A DNA stretch of 64,000 nucleotides from Anadara kagoshimensis (Eukaryota; Mollusca; Bivalvia; Arcoida; Arcidae), in assembly GCA_021292105.1 (NCBI GenBank), contig CM037867.1, positions 42,485,843 to 42,549,842 of the forward strand. The letters are read 5' to 3'. Both the position numbers and the translations under genes were made by a program. Position 1 is the stretch's first letter. Each line of letters starts with the position of its first letter. Shown piece after piece: positions 54,736 to 64,000 of this stretch. A model generated the notes under the pieces. That model worked only from the letters and a program-made list of their open reading frames with translations, searched no databases and had not been told where the DNA came from.

Positions 54736-55255
54736 TTTGTTTTATGATGATTTTAAATGACCATAATATGCAAAAAGGCTCTTAAATAAAATATATTTGG
54801 ATTTTCCATTTTTGTTATGTTTTTGAAGCACCGACATTGGGTTCTAGAAAAAGTGAAATCACCTCAATTGTTTTACAGAAATGGTAAATTAATAACTAAA
54901 GTCATGTTTTTGTAACATACTATATTTATTGAATTCAAAATCTTTTTCCTGTATTATGATTAAATTCTTTTAAGGACTCTTAACTGTTGCCGTTAATTAC
55001 CAAGTAGATGTTTCTGCTTACCAGTGAATACACGATGGAAAGCTTGTTCCCATTACTGGAACTTCATAAAACGAACAGTCTGCTTTAAATTTTGATTCAG
55101 GGACATTGCAAGCTAAGACTTATCAAAGCGTTTTATGGCCAAATATCACAATCAATACTGATTATAAGTGTGATGTTTCTCTGTATCCTGGATACTCGTA
55201 TTTGACATCCTAAACTTATACAACTTATGTTCCTTTCATTCTCATTTTTGACTTT
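54736..55255. other. Intergenic DNA, nothing recognised
   Basis: No supported feature. Confidence 0.35.
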
Positions 55256-55259
55256 ACAC

Positions 55260-55585
55260 ATGGTATGGCGGGTGTAACCAGCTGGACAGGAGGTACACAC
55301 CTTCCGGAGCACCAGCACCCGGTCTCCCTTCTCTGGTAGATGACTACTTACTTACTTACTTACTTACTGCCCATTACACCCTCTGGCGTGTGGGGCAGCA
55401 ACGAAGTCTTTCCACTTTTGTCTGTCATTAGCCAGTTTTTGCAGATTGTCCCATGAATGGTGTAAATTGTTCATTTCTGCTTCAACGGTGTGCCTCCATG
55501 TAATCTTTATGACAATGAAGTTAACTTAATTTGTCCGTTTTAAAGTTTTTACTTTGCTTTTTGAACTATGATTTGAACATGTTCT
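55260..55585 (-). repeat. R1 copy (minus) split by a LINE tail
   Basis: Inverse R1 text GGCGGGTGTAACCAGCTGGAC and CTTCCGGAGCACC stops at about 55,340 and resumes at about 55,515 with GTTTTAAAGTTTTTACTTTGC. A 5'-truncated LINE lies between. Confidence 0.65.
55344..55507 (-). pseudogene. LINE ORF2 C-terminus with (TAAG)n tail
   Basis: Minus-strand frame reads WRHTVEAEMNNLHHSWDNLQ then KLANDRQKWKDFVAAPHARG, CNGQ and stop (TAA at 55,364-55,366), directly followed by a (TAAG)n tail. A Trp-x10+-LAxDRxxWK end is typical of non-LTR retrotransposon ORF2 C-termini. Only about 47 codons remain, a normal dead-on-arrival 5' truncation. Confidence 0.75.
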
Positions 55586-55774
55586 TCTGTAACTTACTCT
55601 TTGTCATGACAACATTTGCTGTTATTAATTTTGACTTCAATCATATTTTTTTTTTATTTTTTATTTCGTTTAAAATGTGCTTATCTGTAATTATTAATTT
55701 TTAAATAAATGTCTGCCCATTTTTTCAGGAGCCTTATAATCAGCGCTCCCAATAAGTGTATCAAAACAAACAAA

Positions 55775-55910
55775 TACATGTCCGAATCACAATTAAAAAG
55801 CAAAGTAAAAACTTTGAACCTGACAAATTTATCAAACACGTGATCTACCACCAGAAAGGTGGGGCCGGGTTCACCGGAAGGGTAAGCACCTCTTGTTTCT
55901 TTGCCTTTCT
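55775..55910 (+). repeat. Dispersed repeat R1, copy
   Basis: TACATGTCCGAATCACAATT, AAAGCAAAGTAAAAACTTTG, ACCACCAGAAAGGTGGGGCC and GGAAGGGTAAGCACCTC. Pairs in inverted orientation with 55,260-55,585 about 0.2-0.5 kb away. Confidence 0.75.
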
Positions 55911-56298
55911 TTCTTTTATTTGTTTCTGGCATAAACTTGTGTTTGTTGCGTTGAATGTTAATATTTACACGGTTTCTAGTTACATATCTTTCTTTTACAT
56001 AATCTTAAAGAAGAAGTGATTCTTACCCGTCAAACAATATAGTGCTGAATATTTAAAGCAATGTCATCATAAAGCTTTTCGGAACAGGTCTTTTTTTAAG
56101 TTTTTAAGAAATTCAATTTAAGTTGTGCAATATTTAAATTTTTAACTTTAAACATAACTTGGTATCAAGTCTTTTGATTGCATCTATCGGGGAATAAAAT
56201 GGCATTTAACTAACCATTAAATTGATTGAATGATTTTTTTAACTTTATTAGTTTTTACGTTAACTAGAAACTGGTTTTGGAGCTGTGAAGTCGTGTTT
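55911..56298. other. Intergenic DNA, nothing recognised
   Basis: No supported feature. Confidence 0.35.
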
Positions 56299-56634
56299 GA
56301 GTAATGGGGTTTAACTCCCCAGTCAAGAATATTTCACTTATATCGAGACGTCGCCAGCTATAGGCGAAGGTGCAGAAATTTTGCATGTGCGTTGCGCTGA
56401 TGGCATTATACGTCAGGGTTCTTTATCGTGCCACGCCTACCGTGACACGAAACCTAGTTGTTCTAAGTTCCCATCCGAAATTACCGTGACTTTCATTTCG
56501 TAATGCCGAGTGCTTGGCGAAAGAACAGTCACTTCCCACTTTAAAGTCTTGGGTCAGACTCGGTCGGGGTTCGAACCCACGTCCACCCACTTATGGAGCG
56601 CGCTCTCTGCCAACTGAGCTACCGCAGTGGCCCG
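56299..56634 (-). mobile_element. SINE S1, full-length reference copy
   Basis: Minus strand: tRNA head with GGTAGCTCAGTTGGCAG (A box, about 56,606-56,622) and GTGGGTTCGAACCCCG (B box, about 56,565-56,580); body with GACCCAAGACTTTAAAGTGG, GCCAAGCACTCGGCATTACG and AAAGAACCCTGACG; tail CGACGTCTCGATATAAGTG, CTTGACTGGGGAGTTAAACC. About 336 bp. Pol III-driven, LINE-dependent retroposon. The anticodon region is not a functional tRNA. Confidence 0.9.
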
Positions 56635-57600
56635 CAAGATAATAGAAATAATAGCACTATTAACGCCATCTCTAGACAGATGAATGATTATTTTGACATT
56701 TCACATCTTTTTATTTTAAATAAATATTTTAGTTTAATAATCCTGAAAGAAATTAGAAATACTATCGCTTCCGACACGTATGTCTAATTGCTAGAACAGC
56801 CAATGCATGACGTCACAAGTATATGCAAATCACACCATCAATGATAATTACAGCCTATATACATTTGGTCTCAAACTTTATTTTTTGTCTAAATCCAAAA
56901 CAAAGAAACAGAATTGTATTTAAAATGACCAAGAGACCAAAACATAACTTGGGACTCTTTCTTCAATGGTCTCTATTTATGGCCTATTAATGTACATGAT
57001 GATGATAGATCTAGAGTGGTATAAGAACATGAAACACGTGTCCTAAATGAGTCAATTTTTAAAATGTTTTTTTATTGAAATATTAAACCAGGGATTGTTG
57101 TGTAACAGGAAAAACTTGTTTTTGTGTTATAAATGGCTTTTAAACTCAGAGGGTTCAGTAAAATTGTGATATTTTCGTAACCTTCATGGATTACACAATG
57201 CCACAATATCATTTTAGAACACAAGTATTAGTTTATTACACAAATATGTCAGTGGTGAGAGTGGTGCCTTTGTATCCCATTTTTGCCATTTGAAAAATAG
57301 AAATAAATAGATAGAATGATCAAAATGACTTTATAAAATTATTTATGTATTAAGCATTTGTGGTTAAATGGAAGTTGAAAATGGAACTTAGAATGGTTTC
57401 TGATTTGTCTTATTTCGTCTTTTCGTAAGACACAATGGAAGAGTTCGTATGCAAGCTTTAGACAACTCAACAACTGAGGATGAGAAAACCCAAGCCAAAA
57501 AGACCAAATTTCAAAGAGAATGATAAAAATTTAATCATATTTCGATTTCAAAGCTACATCTTATATTCTGTATCGCAAATTGGTCTTGATGATGATACAT
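56635..57600. other. Intergenic DNA, nothing recognised
   Basis: A+T-rich, no supported gene or repeat. Confidence 0.4.
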
Positions 57601-57612
57601 ACGATGTTATTC

Positions 57613-57745
57613 CGTTAATGCAACACGTTGCGTCCGTTCATCTTTTAATGCAGCACGTTGCGTCCGTTCATCTTTTAATGCAACACGTTGCGTCCGTTCG
57701 TCTTTTAATACAGCACGTTGCATTCGTTCGTCTTTTAATGTATAT
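57613..57745 (+). repeat. 30-bp tandem repeat, ~4 copies
   Basis: CACGTTGCGTCCGTTCATCT with TTTAATGCAA, period 30 bp, so one plus frame encodes a repeating MQHVASVHLL. Judged non-coding. Confidence 0.9.
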
Positions 57746-57764
57746 CTAACGCATTGCGTTATTT

Positions 57765-58640
57765 TGTCTTTAAAACGTCGTATGGCGTAAATTTGTCTTT
57801 TTGTTTGGCACGTGATGTTATTTCTATTCAGATGACACATGATGTTAATTCCAATTTTCGGGTGAAGCATAATGTTAATTTGTCTTTTTGTGTGGCTTGT
57901 GACGTTATTTCTGTTCAGGTGACACATGATGTTAATTTGCCTTTTTGTGTGGCACGTGACGTTATGTCTGTTCAGGTGACACATAATGTTAATATGCCTT
58001 TTTGTGTGGCACGTGACGTTATTTCTATTTAGGTGACACATGATGTTAATTCTAATTTTCAGGTGAAGCATGATGTTAATTTGCCTTTTTGTGTGGCACG
58101 TGACGTTATTTCTGTTCAGGTGACACATGATGTTAATTTGCCTTTTTGTGTGGCACGTGACGTTATGTCTGTTCAGTTGACACATAATGTTAATATGCCT
58201 TTTTGTGTGGCACGTGACGTTATTTCTATTTAGGTGACACATGATGTTAATATGCCTTTTTGTGTGGCACGTGACGTTATTTCTGTTCAGGTGACACCTG
58301 CTGTTAATCTGCCTTTTTGTGTGGCATGTGAGGCTGTTCAGGTGACACATGCTGTTAATCTGCCTTTTATTGTGGCACGTGACGTTATTTCTGCTCAGGT
58401 GACACATGATGTTAATCTGCTTTTTTGTGTGTCACGTGACGTTATTTCTGTTCAGGTGACACCTGCTGTTAATCTGCCTTTTTGTGTGGCATGTGAGGCT
58501 GTTCAGGTGACACATGCTGTTAATCTGCCTTTTATTGTGGCACGTGACGTTATTTCTGTTCAGGTGACACATAATGTTAATCTGCTTTTTTGTGTGTCAC
58601 GTGACGTTATTTCTGTTCAGGTGACACAAATCAAAGCATC
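57765..58640 (+). repeat. 57-bp tandem array with CACGTGACGT in most units
   Basis: About 14 units carrying GTGGCACGTGACGTTATTTC then TGTTCAGGTGACACATG and TTAAT. Exact CACGTGACGT occurs at 57,953, 58,010, 58,097, 58,154, 58,211, 58,268, 58,376, 58,433, 58,541 and 58,598. Two higher-order periods are visible: 201 bp in the left half, 165 bp in the right. All periods are multiples of 3, so the plus frame (19-residue repeat PFCVARDVISVQVTHDVNL) runs from 57,754 to 58,677 with only two TAGs, 201 bp apart, and the minus strand is open for 266 codons. Confidence 0.95.
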
Positions 58641-58699
58641 AAGGCTCTTTGAAATGGAACTGCTTGTTTTAACTTGAATTCTTGCAACTTTTATAAATA

Positions 58700-59620
58700 A
58701 CCTGTTTTGTAAAGATTTGTAAATAAACACCAACACTTCCTGGTTCAGTATAAAAGAAATAAATAAATGTGTGAGCAAAAGTGTAATATATCAATAGATA
58801 TCAATGATTAACCATTTAATCGATAAATCATAAATGTCTGTGAAATGTTTAAAACTCTATTAATTACATATACTTTGGTACTTTATAATGAGTTAAAGAA
58901 TTTCTATTAAATGATCAATCTTGCTGTGTGCGCATGTTAAAACCCAAAACCAATTACAAAAGACTACATTACGATTACGGCATTCAACATTATCAAAATC
59001 TCATTCAGAATAGAAACACGTTGACATTTCGAAAAGGAAAATGTCACTTTGGTAGATATAAAAACAAAGTAACGTATTCAAGTATCATGGGCGTCACCAT
59101 TATCCGTCTTAATAGCAATGACGTGGAAATCACTAAATCATCAGAGAACCATTCGGACATATTTTGAATTTCTTTTTGTTATAGTTTATGTTTAGTTAAT
59201 GTCAATTTTTATGCAAATTCATTGAGATTGTTGTCCTAATTTCATCACATCTGCAAAACATGTCCTTGATGCATCGATTATGTCAGATATCATTTATCAA
59301 ACATGGGTTGAATAACTGTACATGCATATGTATTGGTGGTTTATAAAGCCACAAAACACTCTTTTTTTCTGAAACACTTGGGTACAAATAGTTAAAAACT
59401 CTTTATAGCGTTTTAAAGAAGAAGCTAGACGAAGCCACGTTATGTGTTATTGTTAACCAGAGATTGCAAGCGTTTTGGAACTTCGTTATGTGCCGAGTTT
59501 TCCGATACACGGGGAATGGGGGTTTATAAGATCTCTGTAACAACACCTAATGATGTCCGGGCTTCATTAGACGGACTTCATTAGGCGTTTGACTTTATTA
59601 GGAGCTGTTACAGATCTCTT
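58700..59620. other. Intergenic DNA, nothing recognised
   Basis: A 79-codon plus ORF at 58,928-59,167 is basic and Asn-rich with no recognised motif; ATG context is ordinary. Not supported. Confidence 0.35.
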
Positions 59621-59626
59621 TCGGAG

Positions 59627-59735
59627 GACCCCGTAACTTTCATTTTTAAATACTGAGTGCTTGGCGAAAGAACAGTCAATAGTTATTTTCAAGTCGAAGT
59701 CAGACCCGACCGGGGTTCAAAATCCAACCTCACAT
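59627..59735 (-). repeat. SINE S1 head fragment
   Basis: GAGTGCTTGGCGAAAGAACAG, AAGTCAGACCCGACCGGGGT and TCAAAATCC are the tRNA-proximal part of S1, inverse orientation. Confidence 0.65.
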
Positions 59736-59739
59736 ATAC

Positions 59740-61285
59740 ACGTTTTGATGTGGATTGCATTTTTAAATTCCAACATGGTAATTATATTCTAGATGTGTGA
59801 TAAGAATAGGCACAATAACAGACGTACGCGTACCCCTCCATTTCCCATAAGAAGTAGGTCACTTGTCGTAAGGTCATTTGAAAGGCAAAACGTAAGCTCT
59901 ATTTTCAGTAACCGATTTAAGCCAATCAAAGTGCTTGATTTGATAATGTGACCAGTTACCATAGAAACAAAATTGAAAAACACATTTACATCATATGTAA
60001 TTTCATCAAAATCAATCAATAAATGTTCGATAAAAGTGAATACGGTTCAGAAAATATGACAGAAAGTTAATTATCGGAATAAGATGAGAATATTAATATT
60101 TCGGTAAAAGATTTAGGAGGTGACTTTAATCACCTGCCACTCTTTTTAAAAGTAGCAGGTGGAATTTAAACAATTTCTCTAACTTAAAAATTGTCAATTT
60201 TACCCACGCAAAGACTACATAATATTATGAGTGGATTAAATAATAATTAGAATCTTTTTATTTATTATAATTTTAAGGAGTATCCCGTCCTAAGTCCGAT
60301 ATTTAATTAACCAAAAATAAAACACTTGATTAAAAATTCAAACTAGTTGTAACATAAACTGCTTCAGCGTTACAGTTGTTAGGCGGTGGATGTTAAATCT
60401 ATATAAACTAATGAAATTGAGTAATAAATATCCAGTTAACGGGAATTATCATAACATCTTTTATATATATACCACTTACTGAGATGTAATGATACGGGAC
60501 AATTTTAATTATAGCATGCATAAATAATAATGTATTTATTGACGGGAATTTTACGCTTCTTGAATTTCCATTCTGATTACTTAATCAACAACAACAATAA
60601 TGAACTAATTCCCCCTCTACAGGTGAATGTAAACGTCGTGACGCGTTATGTTTTTATGTTTGGTTTTTGTTTGTGACTTTCTTGTTTTGTCTTGGAGTTT
60701 TGTTTGTGACTTGTTTTGGCTTTTTTCTGGTTATTGTCATTTGGCCATTTGTCCCATAGGGAGTCATTTCTGAATATGATTTCCGGTAACCGTTGCATTC
60801 TCCGGTTTTGAATTTTACAATAATCCATTTCATGGTGTGTACAAATGATATTTTTGTAAGCGACAGATCGGAAAACATCCTATTTCCAGAAAAGCTGATT
60901 AACAAGTAGACAGGAAAGGTTGTCAAGGAAGGCTTGTCCTGTGGGACAACTTTACTATAATTAGTATGGAATGCCTTATTATTATTTAGATAAAATATAA
61001 ACTTAACAGTTCATGTTTTGAAGAAAACTTTAACCAGACGTTACAAGTCTTATCAAGTCGCACAATTGTGCCAGTAAATTCGGTATAATTGCAAATTAAA
61101 TACGGTTACAGCAATGTAAATGGAAAAAATACACTAAGCCATATGCATGTACTTCAATTGTACCCTTAATCCGCTTTATATTTATTTGAACCACACCACC
61201 ATTGTACACATTTATGTTATTATGTTAAATATACGTTTAAAGTCGGTAAGCTTACAATCAGTTTGTTCAATCAATGTAAGCGCCA
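59740..61285. other. Intergenic DNA, nothing recognised
   Basis: A 90-codon minus ORF (60,654-60,926) and an overlapping 60-codon one are Lys/Thr/Asn-rich and low in information. ATTTAAATT-type A+T-rich text elsewhere. Confidence 0.35.
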
Positions 61286-61289
61286 ACAT

Positions 61290-61615
61290 ACCAGTCCATT
61301 TTGAAAACACAATCCCATAAGAAAAGTTAAAACTTTGAAACCTGGCTAATTACATGAAAGTCAATCACGTGAACTTCCAGCATGGAATTGAGGCCGGGTA
61401 ACCCGAAAGGAAAAGCATGTGTGATAATTGTGGATCTTGTATTTGTTTCTATGCTGGATTGATTGGTTGTTTTATGCCTTTGACAAAATCCAAGTCATAA
61501 CTGTTCATATCACACAATTTTGATTACACACGTGGTGGGTGTAGCTAGCTAAACAGGAGGTACACAGTTTTTACATTGCTTCTGGATTGTGATACGGACA
61601 TGGATTAGTATGTTT
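61290..61615. mobile_element. Inverted pair of R1 copies
   Basis: Plus R1 at 61,290-61,420 (CATACCAGTCCATTTTG, ACTTCCAGCATGG, GAGGCCGGGTAACCCG) and minus R1 at 61,520-61,615 (GTGTAGCTAGCTAAACAGGA, GTGATACGGACATGGATTAG). The pair makes a foldback unit of about 325 bp. Confidence 0.65.
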
Positions 61616-61861
61616 GTTTTTCATTGAATGTTTTGATATTTTATTCGTACAAGCAGGGTTTATTGAACTTTATTCACCTAACTTCAAGACCCAGCGTATT
61701 CTATCAATATAAAAAGCATGCACTGATTTTCTCGATTGGAGATTTACCATAACATTAACCAAGCATTCATGGTACATTATGTACATAATAATCCTATACA
61801 GTTCGTGTAATATAGAAATGAGTTATTGACACTGCCTTAAAGCTTCGATCAGAAACACATT

Positions 61862-62230
61862 ACAGACCTGTCGAAAGTTTAACACTTAACTAACGAATCA
61901 GCGCCGAATCGACCCATCGTTAGTAACATCGATATATCGACAGTTTTTCGCCAGCTCTTTTCTATCTCTTGGCAGCTTTTCTGTCTCTAGGTATCAATGT
62001 CTCGGTTACAAGGCAGCTGAGCAACAGCTCCTTTTCGTAAGTTCAGTGTTAAACTTTCGACAGGTCTGTACTGTATATCTCCTTTTTTGTAAGTTCAGTG
62101 TTAAACTTTCGACAGGTCTGTACTGTATATCTCCTTTTCGTAAGTTCAGTGTTAAACTTTCGACAGGTCTGTACTGTATATCTCCTTTTCGTAAGTTCGG
62201 TGTTAAACTTTCGACAGATCTGTACTGTAA
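61862..62230. mobile_element. MITE R2 with four tandem right ends
   Basis: ACAGACCTGTCGAAAGTTTAA at 61,862 opens a complete R2 that closes at about 62,072. The right end, TGTTAAACTTTCGACAGGTC with TGTACTGTATATCTCC and the preceding TTTTCGTAAGTTC, then repeats with a ~52-bp period to 62,230. Both strands give short repeat ORFs. Confidence 0.85.
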
Positions 62231-62234
62231 ACAG

Positions 62235-63000
62235 ACATACAGGGGTTTATACACAATCACGGTAGTGCTGCTTAGATGAATTCTGAACGAACTTTTATGT
62301 AAAACTATGCAGGGTGAATGTACGCCCGTCTGTAATAATGTTGCCTTTTTATAATGTTTTTAAAAGTAAGAGTCCTACAGAGCTTATATCAGAACTTACC
62401 CGCCGTAAATAATTAGTCCAATCAATCAGGCATGTATCAGATTAACCCCTAGGTTGATGAACCTTCCGTCATCGAAATGTCAATTGTCATTTCAGAGCAT
62501 TGATTTCAAGATATAAAAAAGATATTAACATCTTCGATTACCATAGAATAATATTGCAAAAAGGAAAATGTTACCGCTTTTGCGATGGTGGCTTTTACAC
62601 CGGATATAATGACATTGGTGACGTATTATGTCCTATGCGCTGATTTCAAACTATCGTTCGTCGGATTTCTAAATCTTCAGTGATCTCTAAAGTCCCGGGA
62701 GATGCGTCATCTGACCAATAAGACTCATTTTCAGGATTTCATGTCGATTTTTTAGGTATAATTAAGTATAGTTCACAAAACATTTACTCCTCACATCTTG
62801 GCGAAAATTTGTCATTACGTTTGATGTTTGTCCGGTCTCAACAATGGCAAGCGGTCTAAAACAGCAGCTTACCGAGCACGGTTCCCTTAACTGACGGAAT
62901 GGACAGCTCTTATTTCAATCCGTTCACCGGTTTTGACTGTGACGGAAACCACCTTGCCGTTATTCTAAGGTCAAATCAGCAACACGACATTTTATTGAAT
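62235..63000. other. Intergenic DNA, nothing recognised
   Basis: No supported feature. Confidence 0.35.
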
Positions 63001-63002
63001 TT

Positions 63003-63162
63003 ATAGTCAAACCTGTCGGTAATGGCCACCCGAGGCTACCAGTCTTTATGGGCAGGTGGTCCTTATATATAGTTTCAAATAACATTAATATAGAGGAATT
63101 GGAATAAAGTTTTGCTGGCCTTCATAGAAGGTGGTCCTTATATAGAGGTGACCTATAACGCA
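63003..63162 (+). repeat. MITE R5, truncated copy
   Basis: ATAGTCAAACCTGTCGGTAA, GGCAGGTGGTCCTTATATA and AGGTGGTCCTTATATAGAGG match the interior and left end of 21,131-21,363. The right terminus is missing. Confidence 0.6.
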
Positions 63163-63164
63163 GA

Positions 63165-64000
63165 TAAATACTTCTTAAGCTAACCGTGTTGTTTTATGGC
63201 TCACATTTACATCTTCTGTGGATTTTACCGTTATTGTTCGTACATTTAGTAAGCGATATGATTGAAATAACTCATTGCTAACTTCGGTGTACATCATCCA
63301 CACCTTTCAATGGAATATTAAAATGAAACATGGAAAATGATAATTTTGCATCTAAATAACATCGTAAGTATAACACCTGTATATTATCCAGTACCTAACA
63401 CGATAGATAGCACTGACATCACTTTGAATTTTTTTTAAATTTAAAAGAATTTATTAGTTGTATATTCAAAGTGAAGATTCTTCTAAGCCCGACCCAGATT
63501 TACTAAGTGATAACGCTGTCATTACTTCATCCTTATATCAATCAATGAACAGTGATTTCTAAAGAATGACATTTCTTTCTGATTTATTTATATGTTTAAT
63601 ATATTTTTAAAAGAGAAGTTGTGCACTTCAGAATTCTTTTCTAAAGTGTATTTATGCTAATGAAGCTAAAAGTAGAATTTTAAAAAAAATCACAGACATA
63701 AAAGGAAAGCGTGAGAAGATTTAAAATACTATCTTGTGTAGTACAGACTGGCGGTGTTTGAAATATTTATTTAATAATTTTTATATTGATGTGCAAGTTT
63801 AAGTTTTTTTATCAAAAGGGTGGGTGGGGGGTAGGAGTTATGTGCTTCACACTTCAACGAAAATTAAATTTGTCTTTTGAAGTTATGGGGATCAGTAGTA
63901 TTTAAAATCGCAGAAATAGGTTATCCGAGGAGGTATTCAATTGTTACGTTTCATCATTTCAAGTTTTCAAATTGAACCGTGGCGCTAGCGCGTTACGATT
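63165..64000. other. Intergenic DNA, nothing recognised
   Basis: A+T-rich to the window end; no ORF or repeat supported. Confidence 0.4.

Noticed and set aside
56560-56634. tRNA gene on minus
   Set aside because: Good A and B boxes, but the acceptor and anticodon arms do not form and the SINE S1 body follows directly.
57480-57749. 89-codon ORF with MQHVASVHLL repeats
   Set aside because: Coding appearance comes from the 30-bp tandem repeat; the non-repeat N-terminus matches nothing.

Overview
This is non-coding-rich eukaryotic nuclear DNA: A+T-rich, with spliceosomal signals (AG|GTAAGA donors, pyrimidine-rich acceptors), abundant microsatellites, tRNA-derived SINEs, MITEs, LINE tails, a DIRS-type retrotransposon and a THAP/DDE transposase. 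The mix suggests an invertebrate, most likely a lophotrochozoan such as a mollusc. That assignment is inference; no host gene recognised here fixes it. No bacterial-style genes, operons, CRISPR arrays or intact RNA genes are seen.

Layout. 0-6.5 kb: intergenic DNA with a 32-bp minisatellite (1.93-2.58 kb), a SINE and several copies of a palindromic MITE (called R2 here). 7.07-11.09 kb: a 4,017-bp element with perfect 26-bp terminal inverted repeats, an ACAA target duplication, no ORF of note and twelve copies of an ACGTTAC motif. 11.4-14.6 kb: more MITEs, and a candidate 3'-terminal exon (13,787-14,179) with a following AATAAA. 16.0-17.5 kb: a THAP + HTH + DDE (Harbinger/ISL2EU-like) transposase, frameshifted at the N-terminus and cut at the C-terminus. 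17.8-18.6 kb: a 262-bp MITE and a decayed LINE tail. 20.0-21.0 and 31.8-32.9 kb: two copies of a ~1-kb repeat holding a tRNA-like module. 22,049-27,199: a nearly intact PAT-like DIRS retrotransposon on the minus strand (gag, RT-RNaseH-methyltransferase pol, tyrosine recombinase), delimited by split direct repeats A1-ORFs-B1-A2-B2 that are identical by eye. 27.2-40 kb: SINEs, MITEs and a long inverted repeat. 40.3-45.1 kb: two large minisatellites. 45-50 kb: nested transposons, including a 662-bp TIR element inside a SINE. 53-58.7 kb: more tandem arrays, one with ten CACGTGACGT sites. 59-64 kb: mostly featureless DNA with R1, R2 and R5 repeat copies.

Host genes. The most interesting host signal is a set of very short plus-strand exons, each coding a signal peptide and ending in a phase-1 splice donor: 41,677-41,737, 50,965-51,025 and, less surely, 19,341-19,392. 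The first two encode near-identical peptides from DNA that differs at almost every silent position, a signature of purifying selection on real coding exons. They look like first exons of tandem paralogues, or alternative first exons of one gene, for a secreted or membrane protein family whose later exons I could not locate.

Repeat family names (R1, R2, R3, R5, S1, S2, D) are local labels for this window.
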